Positions 53,236 through 61,130 of a stretch of 64,000 nt of DNA are shown piece after piece. The position numbers and the translations under genes are program-made. A model generated the notes under the pieces. It saw only the letters and a program-made list of their open reading frames with translations, did no database searches and was not told the DNA's origin. The DNA is taken from the NCBI RefSeq assembly GCF_001005315.1, contig NZ_LBMG01000025.1, positions 37,966 to 101,965 on the forward strand. Direction: 5' to 3'. Origin of the DNA: Kordia jejudonensis. GTDB taxonomy: Bacteria > Bacteroidota > Bacteroidia > Flavobacteriales > Flavobacteriaceae. The first letter of the stretch is position 1. Every line of letters starts with the position of its first letter.

Positions 53236-53643
53236 ATGACCATTTCAAAAAAGTTGATTACCAAAGGATTTATCATGGCTGGACTCATGAATGCCAGTGT
53301 ATTGCTATTTTCAAGATTTTTTACCAACACTACCATTCCTAAATATGATCCTGAAGTGATGTCAAATTTTGGACTGTTGATGATTTTAATTTGGGGATTG
53401 GCATACATTTCAGTAGCAAAAACGTATGAACATGTGAAATGGTTAGTAGCTGTTTTTGCCCTTGAAAAATTGATTTATGGATATATTTGGCTGCAATGGA
53501 TTACTACTTCTAGTGTTGCTGAAGTGTATCAAGAAGATGCAATGGCAGGAATTTTTTATGCAATTTACGGTGTAAATGATTGGCTTTTTTGTATGTTCTT
53601 TACATATGTATGTATACGTTTATTGAAAACCAAAAACGATTAA
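53236..53643 (+). CDS. Four-helix membrane protein of unknown function
   Basis: 135 residues with four membrane helices (about 12-30, 44-62, 68-88 and 108-128). No family was recognised by name. The next gene, a DinB-like protein, starts one base after its stop, so both are in one transcript. Confidence 0.62.
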   Translation: MTISKKLITKGFIMAGLMNASVLLFSRFFTNTTIPKYDPEVMSNFGLLMILIWGLAYISVAKTYEHVKWLVAVFALEKLIYGYIWLQWITTSSVAEVYQEDAMAGIFYAIYGVNDWLFCMFFTYVCIRLLKTKND

Positions 53644-53644
53644 A

Positions 53645-54085
53645 ATGAAAACTTCCATTACAAAATTATTTATACGAGAAATTGATCGGTTAACTTCTGA
53701 AATTGAACAATATCAAGATGAAAGCGCTTTGTGGAAACTTGATAAAAACATTTCTAATTGTGCTGGAAATTTATGTTTACACCTGATTGGAAATCTGAAT
53801 CATTTTATTGGGAAACATATGGGAAATACAAATTATGTTAGACAACGTGAAGCTGAATTTTCCACTAAAAATGTTCCTAAAGCCACTTTACTTTCTGAAA
53901 TAGCCAAAGTAAAAGAAATCGTGATCGCGGCATTGCAGAACTTTCCCGAAGAAAAATTACAAGAACAATATCCAATAGAAAAAAATGGCGAAATTCCTTC
54001 GTATGAATTGATGTTATTACATTTATTATGGCATTTGAGTTATCATGTGGGACAAATTAATTACCACAGACGATTGTTGGATTGA
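53645..54085 (+). CDS. DinB-family four-helix protein
   Basis: 146 residues, a normal DinB length. Three metal-binding His are likely: one in LHLIGNLNHFIG and two in LLWHLSYHVGQINYHRR. DinB-like proteins include thiol transferases (bacillithiol-type) and proteins without known activity; no thiol pathway gene is near. Its stop TGA is also the start of the heptamer array at 54085. Confidence 0.78.
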   Translation: MKTSITKLFIREIDRLTSEIEQYQDESALWKLDKNISNCAGNLCLHLIGNLNHFIGKHMGNTNYVRQREAEFSTKNVPKATLLSEIAKVKEIVIAALQNFPEEKLQEQYPIEKNGEIPSYELMLLHLLWHLSYHVGQINYHRRLLD

Positions 54086-54408
54086 AGAGTCAAGAGCTAA
54101 GATCCAAGAGAAAAGAGAAAAGAGAAAAGACCCAAGAATCAAGAGTAAAGAGTCAAGAGTCAAGAGTCAAGAGTAAAGATCCAAGAGAAAAGAGTCAAGA
54201 GCAAAGAGAAAAGATCCAAGAGAAAAGAGTCAAGAGTCAAGAGCAAAGACCCAAAAACCAAAGAGCTAAGATCCAAAACCCAAGACCCAAGAGCAAAGAC
54301 CTAAGACCCAAAACCTAAAACCCAACACCTAAGACCAAAGAGCCAACACCCAAAAACCCAACACCAAACACCCAAAACCCAAAAACCAACACCCAACACC
54401 CAAAACAT
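54085..54408. repeat. Long variable heptanucleotide array (about 46 units of AAnnnnn)
   Basis: Every seven bases begin AA. Units drift along the array: AAGAGTC, AAGATCC and AAGAGAA first; then AAGACCC and AAAACCC; then AACACCC and AAAACCC. Phase slips of one base occur a few times near the end. There is almost no T on this strand. It begins in the DinB stop codon. An in-frame ORF over it (54082-54318) is a by-product, not a gene. Confidence 0.92.
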
Positions 54409-54466
54409 ATCTCATATATTAAAAAGTGGCACGCTTTATGCCTTTAGGAGTACAAAATGGTACGGA

Positions 54467-54500
54467 TTTGCAATTTTGCTAAAACTATTCCGTATTTTTG
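54467..54500 (+). promoter_or_regulatory. Promoter of the small exported protein gene
   Basis: TTTG (54467-54470), 22 bases, TATTTTTG (54493-54500), a perfect TTTG-N22-TAnnTTTG, 22 bases before the ATG at 54523. Confidence 0.65.
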
Positions 54501-54522
54501 AACTATTAAACGTATAATCATA

Positions 54523-55020
54523 ATGAAAAAAGCACTTATCGCACTATGTATGCTATTTGTAGCATTAACTGTGCAAGCACAAGAAGTTGTTTCTCAAGAA
54601 ACAGAAGCAGAAAAACAAAAAAAAGCTATGGAGCTCATGTCTATTAAAATAGATATGACAATTGACCCTAATCTTTTCATGGAAGTGACGCCTAATACAT
54701 TTGTATCAGAAAGTCCAAAAGCTGTAATTATGGCTATGATTGTTCCTGAAACGTATCAAAATGCTAAAGACAAGTTAGAAAGTAACTTACCACCAGAGTT
54801 TAAAGTATCGGACAAAGGCGAGAAAACAATGAATGGTGTAAATGTAGTTTACTTAGAAGGAAGCAGCAAAGCACAAGGCGTTACCATCAATAGTACTGTA
54901 TATTGCCTAAAACGTGATGCAGAAACTTGTATTATGTTTATGGGAATGTTAGAAGATGGTGCCGATAAAAAGTATGCGGACGCTATTAAAGTAGCAGCAA
55001 ATTCTGTAGTGAAGAAATAA
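54523..55020 (+). CDS. Small exported protein of unknown function
   Basis: 165 residues with a signal peptide (FVALTVQAQ). The mature part is acidic at first (EVVSQETEAEKQKKA), then a compact domain with two Cys in the C-terminal third (VYCLKRDAETC), 8 apart, which could form a disulfide. No family recognised. It has a good promoter and its own terminator, so it is a real monocistronic gene. Confidence 0.68.
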   Translation: MKKALIALCMLFVALTVQAQEVVSQETEAEKQKKAMELMSIKIDMTIDPNLFMEVTPNTFVSESPKAVIMAMIVPETYQNAKDKLESNLPPEFKVSDKGEKTMNGVNVVYLEGSSKAQGVTINSTVYCLKRDAETCIMFMGMLEDGADKKYADAIKVAANSVVKK

Positions 55021-55042
55021 TATCTACGCATAGAATACAATA

Positions 55043-55073
55043 AAAAAATCCAGCAATTTGCTGGATTTTTTTT
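55043..55073. terminator. Bidirectional terminator
   Basis: Perfect arms AAAAATCCAGCA (55044-55055) and TGCTGGATTTTT (55059-55070), with A- and T-runs. It serves the exported protein gene and the DUF5606 gene. Confidence 0.9.
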
Positions 55074-55096
55074 GACTAAACTTATTCGGTGTGTTT

Positions 55097-55510
55097 TTAT
55101 TCTTCTTCGTTAGAAGCTGCTGCAGTAAAATCGGTCATTCCTTTAGAATGCAATAAATTGTACCACTGAATTACCTTTTTAATATCACTTGGATATACTC
55201 TATCTTGATCGTAATCTGGTAAAACTTCTTCAAAGTAATTCGCTAATACTGTTTTAGATTCTTTATGATTTACTGAAGTTGCTGCGCCATTTTCTTTGGC
55301 TTTTACTTTTTCTAATACTTCTGCTAATGGAATTTCTTCTGTATTTGTGTAAATAGCAATTTCAGATAGTAAACTTACATTGTGACGTAAACTTACTGAT
55401 ATCTTTTTTCCGTCAGCTAAAGATTCTGCCACAAAACCATTTCGGGTTTGGGTTTTCAATTCATAAAGTCCTGGTTTCCCAGAGATAGCTAATATTTTTT
55501 CTAAACTCAT
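55097..55510 (-). CDS. DUF5606 domain protein
   Basis: 137 residues. The N-terminal half MSLEKILAISGKPGLYELK and GFVAESLADGKKISVS is a small beta-barrel-like domain; the C-terminal half is helical. Members are conserved across Bacteroidota beside def and ruvX. Function is unknown. A perfect -7 box lies at 55538-55545 on the same strand. Confidence 0.8.
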   Translation of the reverse strand: MSLEKILAISGKPGLYELKTQTRNGFVAESLADGKKISVSLRHNVSLLSEIAIYTNTEEIPLAEVLEKVKAKENGAATSVNHKESKTVLANYFEEVLPDYDQDRVYPSDIKKVIQWYNLLHSKGMTDFTAAASNEEE

Positions 55511-55537
55511 ACTGTATTTTTTCTAACTTTAGGATGG

Positions 55538-55545
55538 CAAATATA
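55538..55545 (-). promoter_or_regulatory. -7 box of the DUF5606 gene
   Basis: Minus-strand TATATTTG, a perfect TAnnTTTG, 27 bases before the DUF5606 start. Confidence 0.5.
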
Positions 55546-55597
55546 CATATTGTACCTATTGCATCACTTTTTTTAACTTAGTTTTTATATTTTTTAC

Positions 55598-56188
55598 TTA
55601 ACGTATTTTTTTAGCATCAGGAAAACGCATTTTGTAATCTACTTTAATGCGTCCACGAGAAATGTTTGCCAAGCGTCCTTTTAATAAACGACGTTTTAAC
55701 GGAGATAGTTTATCTGTAAACAAAATTCCTTCAATATGATCGTATTCGTGTTGAATAACTCTCGCTGCCAACCCATCATATTCTTCTACATGCTTTTCAA
55801 AGTTTTCATCCATGTATTCAATTTTGATACTTTCCTGACGGAATACATCTTCGCGAATATCTGGAATACTCAAACAACCTTCATTAAATACCCAAGGATC
55901 ACCATCGCGCTCTACAATTTTTGCATTGATAAACACTTTTTTCATGCCTTCTAATTGCTTTCTTTGTTCAGCATCAAGTTCCTCATCTTCTGCAAAACCA
56001 GTAGCATCTACCATAAATAAACGGATTGGTAAACCTATTTGTGGAGCAGCCAAACCAACGCCATATGCATTGTACATGGTTTCAAACATATTTTCGAGTA
56101 ACGTATCTAAGTTTGGATAATCTGGTGTAATATCCGTTGCTACTTTTCGTAAAACTGGATCGCCAAAAGCGACAATTGGTAATATCAT
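55598..56188 (-). CDS. def: Peptide deformylase
   Basis: 196 residues. It removes the formyl group from the N-terminal Met of new proteins. All three motifs are present: GVGLAAPQIG, EGCLSIP with the metal Cys, and HEYDHIEG with the two metal His and catalytic Glu. An insertion after the first motif (ATGFAEDEELDAEQRKQLEG) is longer than in E. coli. It starts 7 bases after ruvX, so they are in one operon. Confidence 0.96.
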   Translation of the reverse strand: MILPIVAFGDPVLRKVATDITPDYPNLDTLLENMFETMYNAYGVGLAAPQIGLPIRLFMVDATGFAEDEELDAEQRKQLEGMKKVFINAKIVERDGDPWVFNEGCLSIPDIREDVFRQESIKIEYMDENFEKHVEEYDGLAARVIQHEYDHIEGILFTDKLSPLKRRLLKGRLANISRGRIKVDYKMRFPDAKKIR

Positions 56189-56195
56189 ATTCGTA

Positions 56196-56603
56196 TTATT
56201 TGTATAGATAAGATTGCAAAATTATGGTTGCACTTATTTCATCTATTAAACCTTTATTTTGACGTTGTTTCTTTTTTAGTCCGCTATCAATCATGGTTTG
56301 AAACGCCATTTTTGATGTAAAACGCTCGTCAACACGTTTTATTGGAATTGTCGGAATTGCCTTGGTTAGCAAACGTATAAATTCTTTGATTAACACTTCA
56401 CTTGATGAAGCTTCATAATTCATCTGTTTTGGTTCTCCTACTAAGAACAATTCTACATTTTCTTTCGCTACATATTCTTTTAAAAAATTGATCAAATCGT
56501 GCGTTCGAACTGTCGTTAAACCAGATGCAATTAGTTGCATTTCATCGGTTACGGCAATTCCCGTTCGTTTCTTTCCATAATCAATTGCAAGAATGCGAGC
56601 CAT
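56196..56603 (-). CDS. ruvX: Putative pre-16S rRNA nuclease / Holliday junction resolvase RuvX (YqgF)
   Basis: 135 residues from the ATG at 56603; an upstream in-frame start would add five residues before the first strand. RNase H fold: ILAIDYGKKRTGIAVTD (first catalytic Asp), FLVGEPKQMN (Glu) and VDERFTSKMA (Asp-Glu). E. coli YqgF trims the 5' end of 16S rRNA. A minus-strand TATTTTTG box is at 56616-56623. Followed by def. Confidence 0.93.
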   Translation of the reverse strand: MARILAIDYGKKRTGIAVTDEMQLIASGLTTVRTHDLINFLKEYVAKENVELFLVGEPKQMNYEASSSEVLIKEFIRLLTKAIPTIPIKRVDERFTSKMAFQTMIDSGLKKKQRQNKGLIDEISATIILQSYLYK

Positions 56604-56615
56604 ATAAAATTTTGG

Positions 56616-56623
56616 CAAAAATA
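56616..56623 (-). promoter_or_regulatory. -7 box of ruvX-def
   Basis: Minus-strand TATTTTTG, a perfect TAnnTTTG, 12 bases before the ruvX start. Confidence 0.45.
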
Positions 56624-56721
56624 AGGTTTATATTTCAATGTGTATAAAAATTAAAAGAATTATTACTGTAAGGATGGGAATTGGGTTTAATTAGACAGCT
56701 TAGACACACAGGACTTGCTAG

Positions 56722-57228
56722 ATGTATTTCGTTACGGAAAACCGTATTGAAATCAATTTCAGATCAAGTATTTTGATGAAATATAATTTCATATTTATGG
56801 TACAAACAATAGAACTAGAAGAAGTAGTAATTTACATAACAGAACTAAAAAGAAAAACAGAGCCAAAACCACTGGAATGCAACTATTGGAAATTTACCAT
56901 TAAAAATATTAGTAACCACGAGATATCATCTGTAGTATTTCATTTTAAAAGTTTACAAAAAGAAATTACCAAACATAAGTATACAAGAAGTACTGTGAAT
57001 CTTGAACCCAATGAAATTGTAGAATTATCCGTTGTTCCTAATAGCAAGAAATATATTGAGATTTTACAATCTATTTATATTGAAAAAAATAATTATCCTG
57101 CCAAAGTTTACGATCAAAATGTTATTCTTGGAAAACGAAAAGAAATCATTCCTCTTTGGTATTCTGCTATTTGGTATACGATATATATCGCGATATTTTT
57201 CTATTTATGTAAGTACTTCTTTAGTTGA
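56722..57228 (+). CDS. Hypothetical protein with C-terminal membrane helix
   Basis: Up to 168 residues. The start is uncertain: ATG at 56722, 56776 or 56797, the last giving 143 residues beginning MVQTIELEEVVIYITEL. The middle is beta-rich (TIKNISNHEISSVVFHFK), like a small immunoglobulin-like or DUF-type domain, followed by one membrane helix near the end (SAIWYTIYIAIFFYLCKYFF). No family recognised. Gene-level confidence is moderate. Confidence 0.5.
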   Translation: MYFVTENRIEINFRSSILMKYNFIFMVQTIELEEVVIYITELKRKTEPKPLECNYWKFTIKNISNHEISSVVFHFKSLQKEITKHKYTRSTVNLEPNEIVELSVVPNSKKYIEILQSIYIEKNNYPAKVYDQNVILGKRKEIIPLWYSAIWYTIYIAIFFYLCKYFFS

Positions 57229-57314
57229 GAATAAAAATTTAAATTATTTTCTAAAATCACTATTCATTTCAAATAAAAATAAGAACTTGGTATTTCTATA
57301 TTTAACGATAAATC

Positions 57315-58484
57315 TTGCTAAAAACTGCTCGCATACATTCACTCGATTCTTTACGCGCCATCATGATGCTGCTTGGTTTGGTATTGCATTCCGCATTGAC
57401 GTATAATGTAACGTATCATGGAAGTGTTTGGAGTATAAAAGATACAGCATCCACAACTATTGTAACCGATTTTTTAGTATTGATGATTCACTCGTTTCGC
57501 ATGCCCGTCTTTTTTTTAATTGCAGGATTTTTTGGCGCAATGCTGTTTTATGAACGAAAACCATGGAAAATGATTCACAATAGAATTTCGCGTATTGTGT
57601 TTCCATTCATCGTATTTTTAATCATCCTTACTCCTATAGTGCAGTTTTCTTTTGGTTATGCTAGCAAAATTTTTGAAGGAAATGAAAACGCGTTGACAAC
57701 TAGCTTAGCGCCTTTTTCAGATTTCTACTTTTATATACCCAAAAGCACTTCGCATTTGTGGTTTTTATATTATTTAATCTACGCGACAGCTTTTGCAGTA
57801 GTACTAGCATTTTTATTGAAGCAAACACCAAAAGTAACCTCTAAAATAAAAAGAATTGGCAATTGGATTTTTCAAAAACCGCTTGTTCGAATTTTGGTCT
57901 TTTCAGCAATTACCTTTATACTTTTAACACTGTTACAAACGCCAATGATTGCTTCCTCTACAGCATTAGTGCCAGACACAAACACGTTTGTACATTATAC
58001 TTCTTTCTACCTTGTCGGATGGATCTTATATACGTCCAAGGAACATTTGGAAACACTTAAAAAATATGATTGGTTAAGCACCATTCTTGCCGTTTTACTA
58101 GTGATGAGTCAAGGAGTTATTCTTGAATATACAAATCTTGGTTTGAAACCGAATAGTTTTTCTTTTCTACTAATTTCTTTTAATTCACTGACTGTTTGGT
58201 TGTTTATCTTCGGAATTACAGGCCTTTTTATTCGGTATGGAAGCAACTATTCAAAGCGAATGCGTTACATTTCTGATGCTTCATATTGGGTATATTTAAT
58301 TCATTTGCCACTGACAGCTTTGTTTCCGATACTATTGAGAAACATACCAATTGGTGGAATTCCAAAATTTTTGATCGTTACCACAGCCACAGGAATTGTT
58401 TGTTTTGTAACATATCATTTTTGTGTACGAAATACATTTATTGGAAAGTTTTTGAATGGAAGAAAATATCCTTCACAACGTTAA
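57315..58484 (+). CDS. Acyltransferase 3 / OpgC-like membrane protein
   Basis: 389 residues with about ten membrane helices. It starts RIHSLDSLRAIMMLLGLVLHSAL, the signature of acyltransferase-3 enzymes, with the catalytic His in VLHS. MPVFFLIAGFFGAML, RISRIVFPFIVFL and YWVYLIHLPLTALFP also fit. The start codon is TTG, bounded by an upstream stop with no ATG before the conserved motif. Such enzymes O-acylate surface sugars or glucans; the substrate is unknown. Confidence 0.82.
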   Translation: MLKTARIHSLDSLRAIMMLLGLVLHSALTYNVTYHGSVWSIKDTASTTIVTDFLVLMIHSFRMPVFFLIAGFFGAMLFYERKPWKMIHNRISRIVFPFIVFLIILTPIVQFSFGYASKIFEGNENALTTSLAPFSDFYFYIPKSTSHLWFLYYLIYATAFAVVLAFLLKQTPKVTSKIKRIGNWIFQKPLVRILVFSAITFILLTLLQTPMIASSTALVPDTNTFVHYTSFYLVGWILYTSKEHLETLKKYDWLSTILAVLLVMSQGVILEYTNLGLKPNSFSFLLISFNSLTVWLFIFGITGLFIRYGSNYSKRMRYISDASYWVYLIHLPLTALFPILLRNIPIGGIPKFLIVTTATGIVCFVTYHFCVRNTFIGKFLNGRKYPSQR

Positions 58485-58560
58485 TCGCTCTTATTCCTTC
58501 CATTTTTCTTTTGGATTAATAATTATTCTATATGAGGAAACTGAATTTCTACGCTTCCCG

Positions 58561-58568
58561 TAATTTTG
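58561..58568 (+). promoter_or_regulatory. -7 box of the SDR gene
   Basis: TAATTTTG, a perfect TAnnTTTG, 21 bases before the ATG at 58590. Confidence 0.5.
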
Positions 58569-58589
58569 TAAAAAATAAATAACTCATAC

Positions 58590-59366
58590 ATGAAGAAGAC
58601 AGCGTTAATTACAGGAGCAAGCAGTGGAATTGGAAAAGAATTTGCAAAAATACATGCAGAAAAAGGCGGCGATTTAATTATTGTGGCTCGAAGCGAAGAC
58701 AAACTCAACGAATTAAAAAATGAACTTCAACAAGCGCATAATGTGCAGGTAATTGTTATTGCAAAAGACCTCACAGATACAAACGCTCCGAAAGAAATAT
58801 ACGAAGAACTCAACGCTGCAAATATTGAAGTAGATTATCTGATTAACAATGCAGGTTTTGGTGGAATTGGTCGTTTTGACAAACGTGATTTGGAGAAAGA
58901 CCTTTCAATGATTCAGTTAAACATTACTGCGTTAACTGCTTTGACACACTATTTTCTACAAGATTTTGTCGCAAGAAATACAGGGAAAATATTGAATGTT
59001 TCTTCTACGGCGAGTTTTATGCCTGGTCCGATGCAAGCGGTTTATTATGCCACAAAAGCATATGTAACTTCGTTTAGCAATGCCATTGCGGAAGAACTGC
59101 ACGATACAAACATTTCTGTGACAACTTTAATGCCTGGTGCTACCGAAACTGACTTTGGAAAAACTTCAGGAATGGACAAAACAGAATTGTTTGAAAATAC
59201 GGCAAGTCCAAGAACAGTGGCAGAAGATGGTTATAATTCGATGCTAGAAAGCGATTTAGATGTCATATCTGGAATTACATTTTCTCAAAAAATACTCATG
59301 AAGTTATTACCATTTATTCCTAAGAAAACTATGTTGAAACGCATTCGAAAAATGCAAGAAGTATAA
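58590..59366 (+). CDS. Short-chain dehydrogenase/reductase
   Basis: 258 residues. Cofactor loop TGASSGIGKEFA (8-19), LINNAGFGGIG, catalytic Ser in NVSSTASF, and YYATKAYV with the catalytic Tyr and Lys. The C-terminus (FSQKILMKLLPFIPKKTMLKRIRK) is basic and amphipathic, as in the DltE/YqjQ-like SDRs. NADPH preference is suggested by the Arg in VARSEDKL. The substrate is unknown. Single gene, followed by the inverted-repeat element at 59405-59524. Confidence 0.9.
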   Translation: MKKTALITGASSGIGKEFAKIHAEKGGDLIIVARSEDKLNELKNELQQAHNVQVIVIAKDLTDTNAPKEIYEELNAANIEVDYLINNAGFGGIGRFDKRDLEKDLSMIQLNITALTALTHYFLQDFVARNTGKILNVSSTASFMPGPMQAVYYATKAYVTSFSNAIAEELHDTNISVTTLMPGATETDFGKTSGMDKTELFENTASPRTVAEDGYNSMLESDLDVISGITFSQKILMKLLPFIPKKTMLKRIRKMQEV

Positions 59367-59404
59367 CAACATTATCTTTCAAAAGATAAAAAACATATAA
59401 AAAA

Positions 59405-59524
59405 GAGACTGTCCAAAAAGTTAATTTTTCGTAGTACCGAACTTCATTCGGTTTCTCATAATCATTGAAAATCAAGATAATGAGATTCAAGATAACGATT
59501 TTAATTAGTTTTTTAAACAGTCGC
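59405..59524. mobile_element. MITE-like inverted-repeat element (about 120 bases, no ORF)
   Basis: The left end GAGACTGTCCAAAAAGTTAA and the reverse complement of the right end, GCGACTGTTTAAAAAACTAA, match over about 27 bases with a few changes (59405-59431 against 59496-59524). The match extends into flanking A/T bases. Inside is a hairpin (ACCGAA/TTCGGT). GAGACTGTCC-like ends are typical of Bacteroidota insertion sequences. No transposase fragment was seen; it may also stop transcription from both sides. Confidence 0.5.
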
Positions 59525-59546
59525 TTTTATGTTTAAATTGGTATGA

Positions 59547-59762
59547 CTATTGTGCACCACCTATAACATCTTCCAAACATTTTATTGATGAGCATATTGC
59601 TCCATTTGTACAGTCGATAGTTGGGCAAGATAAACATGACCAACATGAAATTGCTGTTATTGTTACACTTGCAGCAGCTCCTGCCTTGATGTTTTTCTTA
59701 CTTAAATCAGAAATTGATCTTTTGTTTAATTTTAGATTTTTTTTAATGTCTCTTTTTTTCAT
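59547..59762 (-). CDS. Lanthipeptide-type precursor peptide 8
   Basis: 71 residues from the ATG at 59762; a longer in-frame start would add 25 residues in front of the leader motif. Leader MKKRDIKKNL, KLNKRSISDL, then KAG at 26-28 where the others have GG. The core has six Cys (40, 43, 46, 51, 57, 62) in the run CWSCLSCPTIDC, plus many Ser/Thr. No enzymes nearby. Same start context ATCATGAAAAA as precursors 1-5. Confidence 0.7.
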   Translation of the reverse strand: MKKRDIKKNLKLNKRSISDLSKKNIKAGAAASVTITAISCWSCLSCPTIDCTNGAICSSIKCLEDVIGGAQ

Positions 59763-60000
59763 GATTTCTACTATTTTATATGTTAAACGTTGATCAATAT
59801 TATGTAAATACTTAACAACGTGCAACTTAAGTATCACCGTATTTATAAATACGTTGTTGCTATTTTCTAAATGTGAACCGCAACAAAATTGATGGGAAAC
59901 TCATTAATTACAACTGAAATTGACCTATTTGCACATCGCACTACTCAAGAATTTGTATCGTTTTTTGTTGTATTTATAAAATTATGTTAGATGTGTAAAT

Positions 60001-60035
60001 TTTGATAAATAATCCATTGGAAGATTTTATATTTG
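60001..60035 (+). promoter_or_regulatory. Promoter of the structured leader and dapD
   Basis: TTTG (60001-60004), 23 bases, TATATTTG (60028-60035), a perfect -7 box. Transcription should start near 60040, at the first hairpin of the leader. Confidence 0.65.
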
Positions 60036-60038
60036 TAC

Positions 60039-60131
60039 ATGTCTAATGATGCAGACATTTCGTGCGAAGGATAGCAACGGCATCCTCCCGTTTTTTTTAC
60101 GGGAGATATAGTGAATAGCCTGTTAACGCAC
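60039..60131 (+). ncRNA. Structured RNA leader upstream of dapD (candidate cis-regulatory or Flavo-1-like RNA)
   Basis: Four pairings are visible. ATGTCT (60039-60044) with AGACAT (60053-60058). An outer stem GTGCG (60062-60066) with CGCAC (60127-60131). Inside it AGGAT (60068-60072) with ATCCT (60082-60086), and CTCCCGT (60085-60091) with ACGGGAG (60099-60105). Unpaired bases such as AGCAACGGC and GAATAGCCTG look like those of a repeated flavobacterial structured RNA (I recall Flavo-1, not verified). The next gene is dapD, 38 bases on. Confidence 0.6.
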
Positions 60132-60169
60132 CCAAAAAAATATACAAAAGCTACAAAATTTATAAAAAC

Positions 60170-60985
60170 ATGATCGCATTACAAGAAGCTATTGAAAATG
60201 CTTGGGACAACCGAGATTTATTGAAAAAAGAAGATACACAAGCCGCAATTCGGAAAGTAATTGACTTGTTAGATGTTGGCGAATTGCGCGTTGCCGAACC
60301 AACTACAGATGGCTGGCAAGTGAATGAATGGGTAAAAAAAGCAGTGGTTTTGTATTTCCCAATTCAGAAAATGGAAACACTAGAAGCTGGAATTTTTGAG
60401 TTTCATGATAAAATTCCGTTAAAACGCGGTTATAAGGAAAAAGGAATTCGTGTAGTACCACATGCCATTGCACGTCACGGAGCGTATGTTTCAAGAGGTG
60501 TAATCATGATGCCAAGTTATGTAAATATTGGCGCGTATGTAGATGAAGGTACGATGGTAGACACGTGGGCAACTGTGGGAAGTTGTGCGCAAATTGGGAA
60601 GAATGTACATTTATCTGGCGGTGTCGGAATTGGTGGCGTTTTGGAACCTTTGCAAGCCGCTCCAGTGATTATTGAAGATAACGCATTTATAGGATCACGA
60701 TGTATTGTTGTGGAAGGTGTTCGTGTGGAAGAAGAAGCCGTTTTGGGCGCAAATGTTGTGTTGACTGCTTCTACGAAAATTATAGATATTACGGGCGATG
60801 CTCCTGTAGAAATGAAAGGAAGAGTTCCTGCACGATCAGTTGTAATTCCTGGAAGTTATACAAAAAAGTTTCCAGCGGGAGAATACCAAGTTCCATGTGC
60901 ATTGATTATTGGAAAACGTAAAGAAAGTACCAATAAAAAAACGTCGTTAAATGACGCATTACGCGAACATGATGTAGCGGTTTAG
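60170..60985 (+). CDS. dapD: Tetrahydrodipicolinate N-succinyltransferase
   Basis: 271 residues, full length. It adds succinyl-CoA to tetrahydrodipicolinate in the succinylase route to diaminopimelate and lysine. The hexapeptide-repeat coil is clear (YVNIGAYVDEGTMVDTWATV, GKNVHLSGGVGIGGVLEP). VPHAIARHGAYVSRGVIMMPS covers the active-site region. It complements dapB at 35 kb. Transcription runs through the structured leader, so its expression is likely controlled there. Confidence 0.96.
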   Translation: MIALQEAIENAWDNRDLLKKEDTQAAIRKVIDLLDVGELRVAEPTTDGWQVNEWVKKAVVLYFPIQKMETLEAGIFEFHDKIPLKRGYKEKGIRVVPHAIARHGAYVSRGVIMMPSYVNIGAYVDEGTMVDTWATVGSCAQIGKNVHLSGGVGIGGVLEPLQAAPVIIEDNAFIGSRCIVVEGVRVEEEAVLGANVVLTASTKIIDITGDAPVEMKGRVPARSVVIPGSYTKKFPAGEYQVPCALIIGKRKESTNKKTSLNDALREHDVAV

Positions 60986-61004
60986 TTTCTAGACTACTTG
61001 GATG

Positions 61005-61074
61005 TTTAGATGTTTGGATGTTTGGATGTTTGGATGTTTGGATGTTTGGATGTTTGGATGTTTGGATGTTTGGA
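61005..61074. repeat. Octanucleotide array TTTGGATG (about 8.75 units)
   Basis: Starts with TTTAGATG, then seven copies of TTTGGATG and a partial one. It lies 20 bases after dapD. Confidence 0.95.
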
Positions 61075-61130
61075 AAATAAATACAATTGGCGAACTGAGG
61101 AAATCGAGGTTCGCTTTTTTTATTAAATTA

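Noticed and set aside
54082..54318. ORF of 78 codons, Lys/Arg/Gln-rich
   Set aside because: It is a translation of the 7-base repeat array beginning in the DinB stop codon; no promoter, leader or family features.
60039..60131. Classical lysine riboswitch upstream of dapD
   Set aside because: Size and sequence do not match the five-helix L-box; the element is much smaller.
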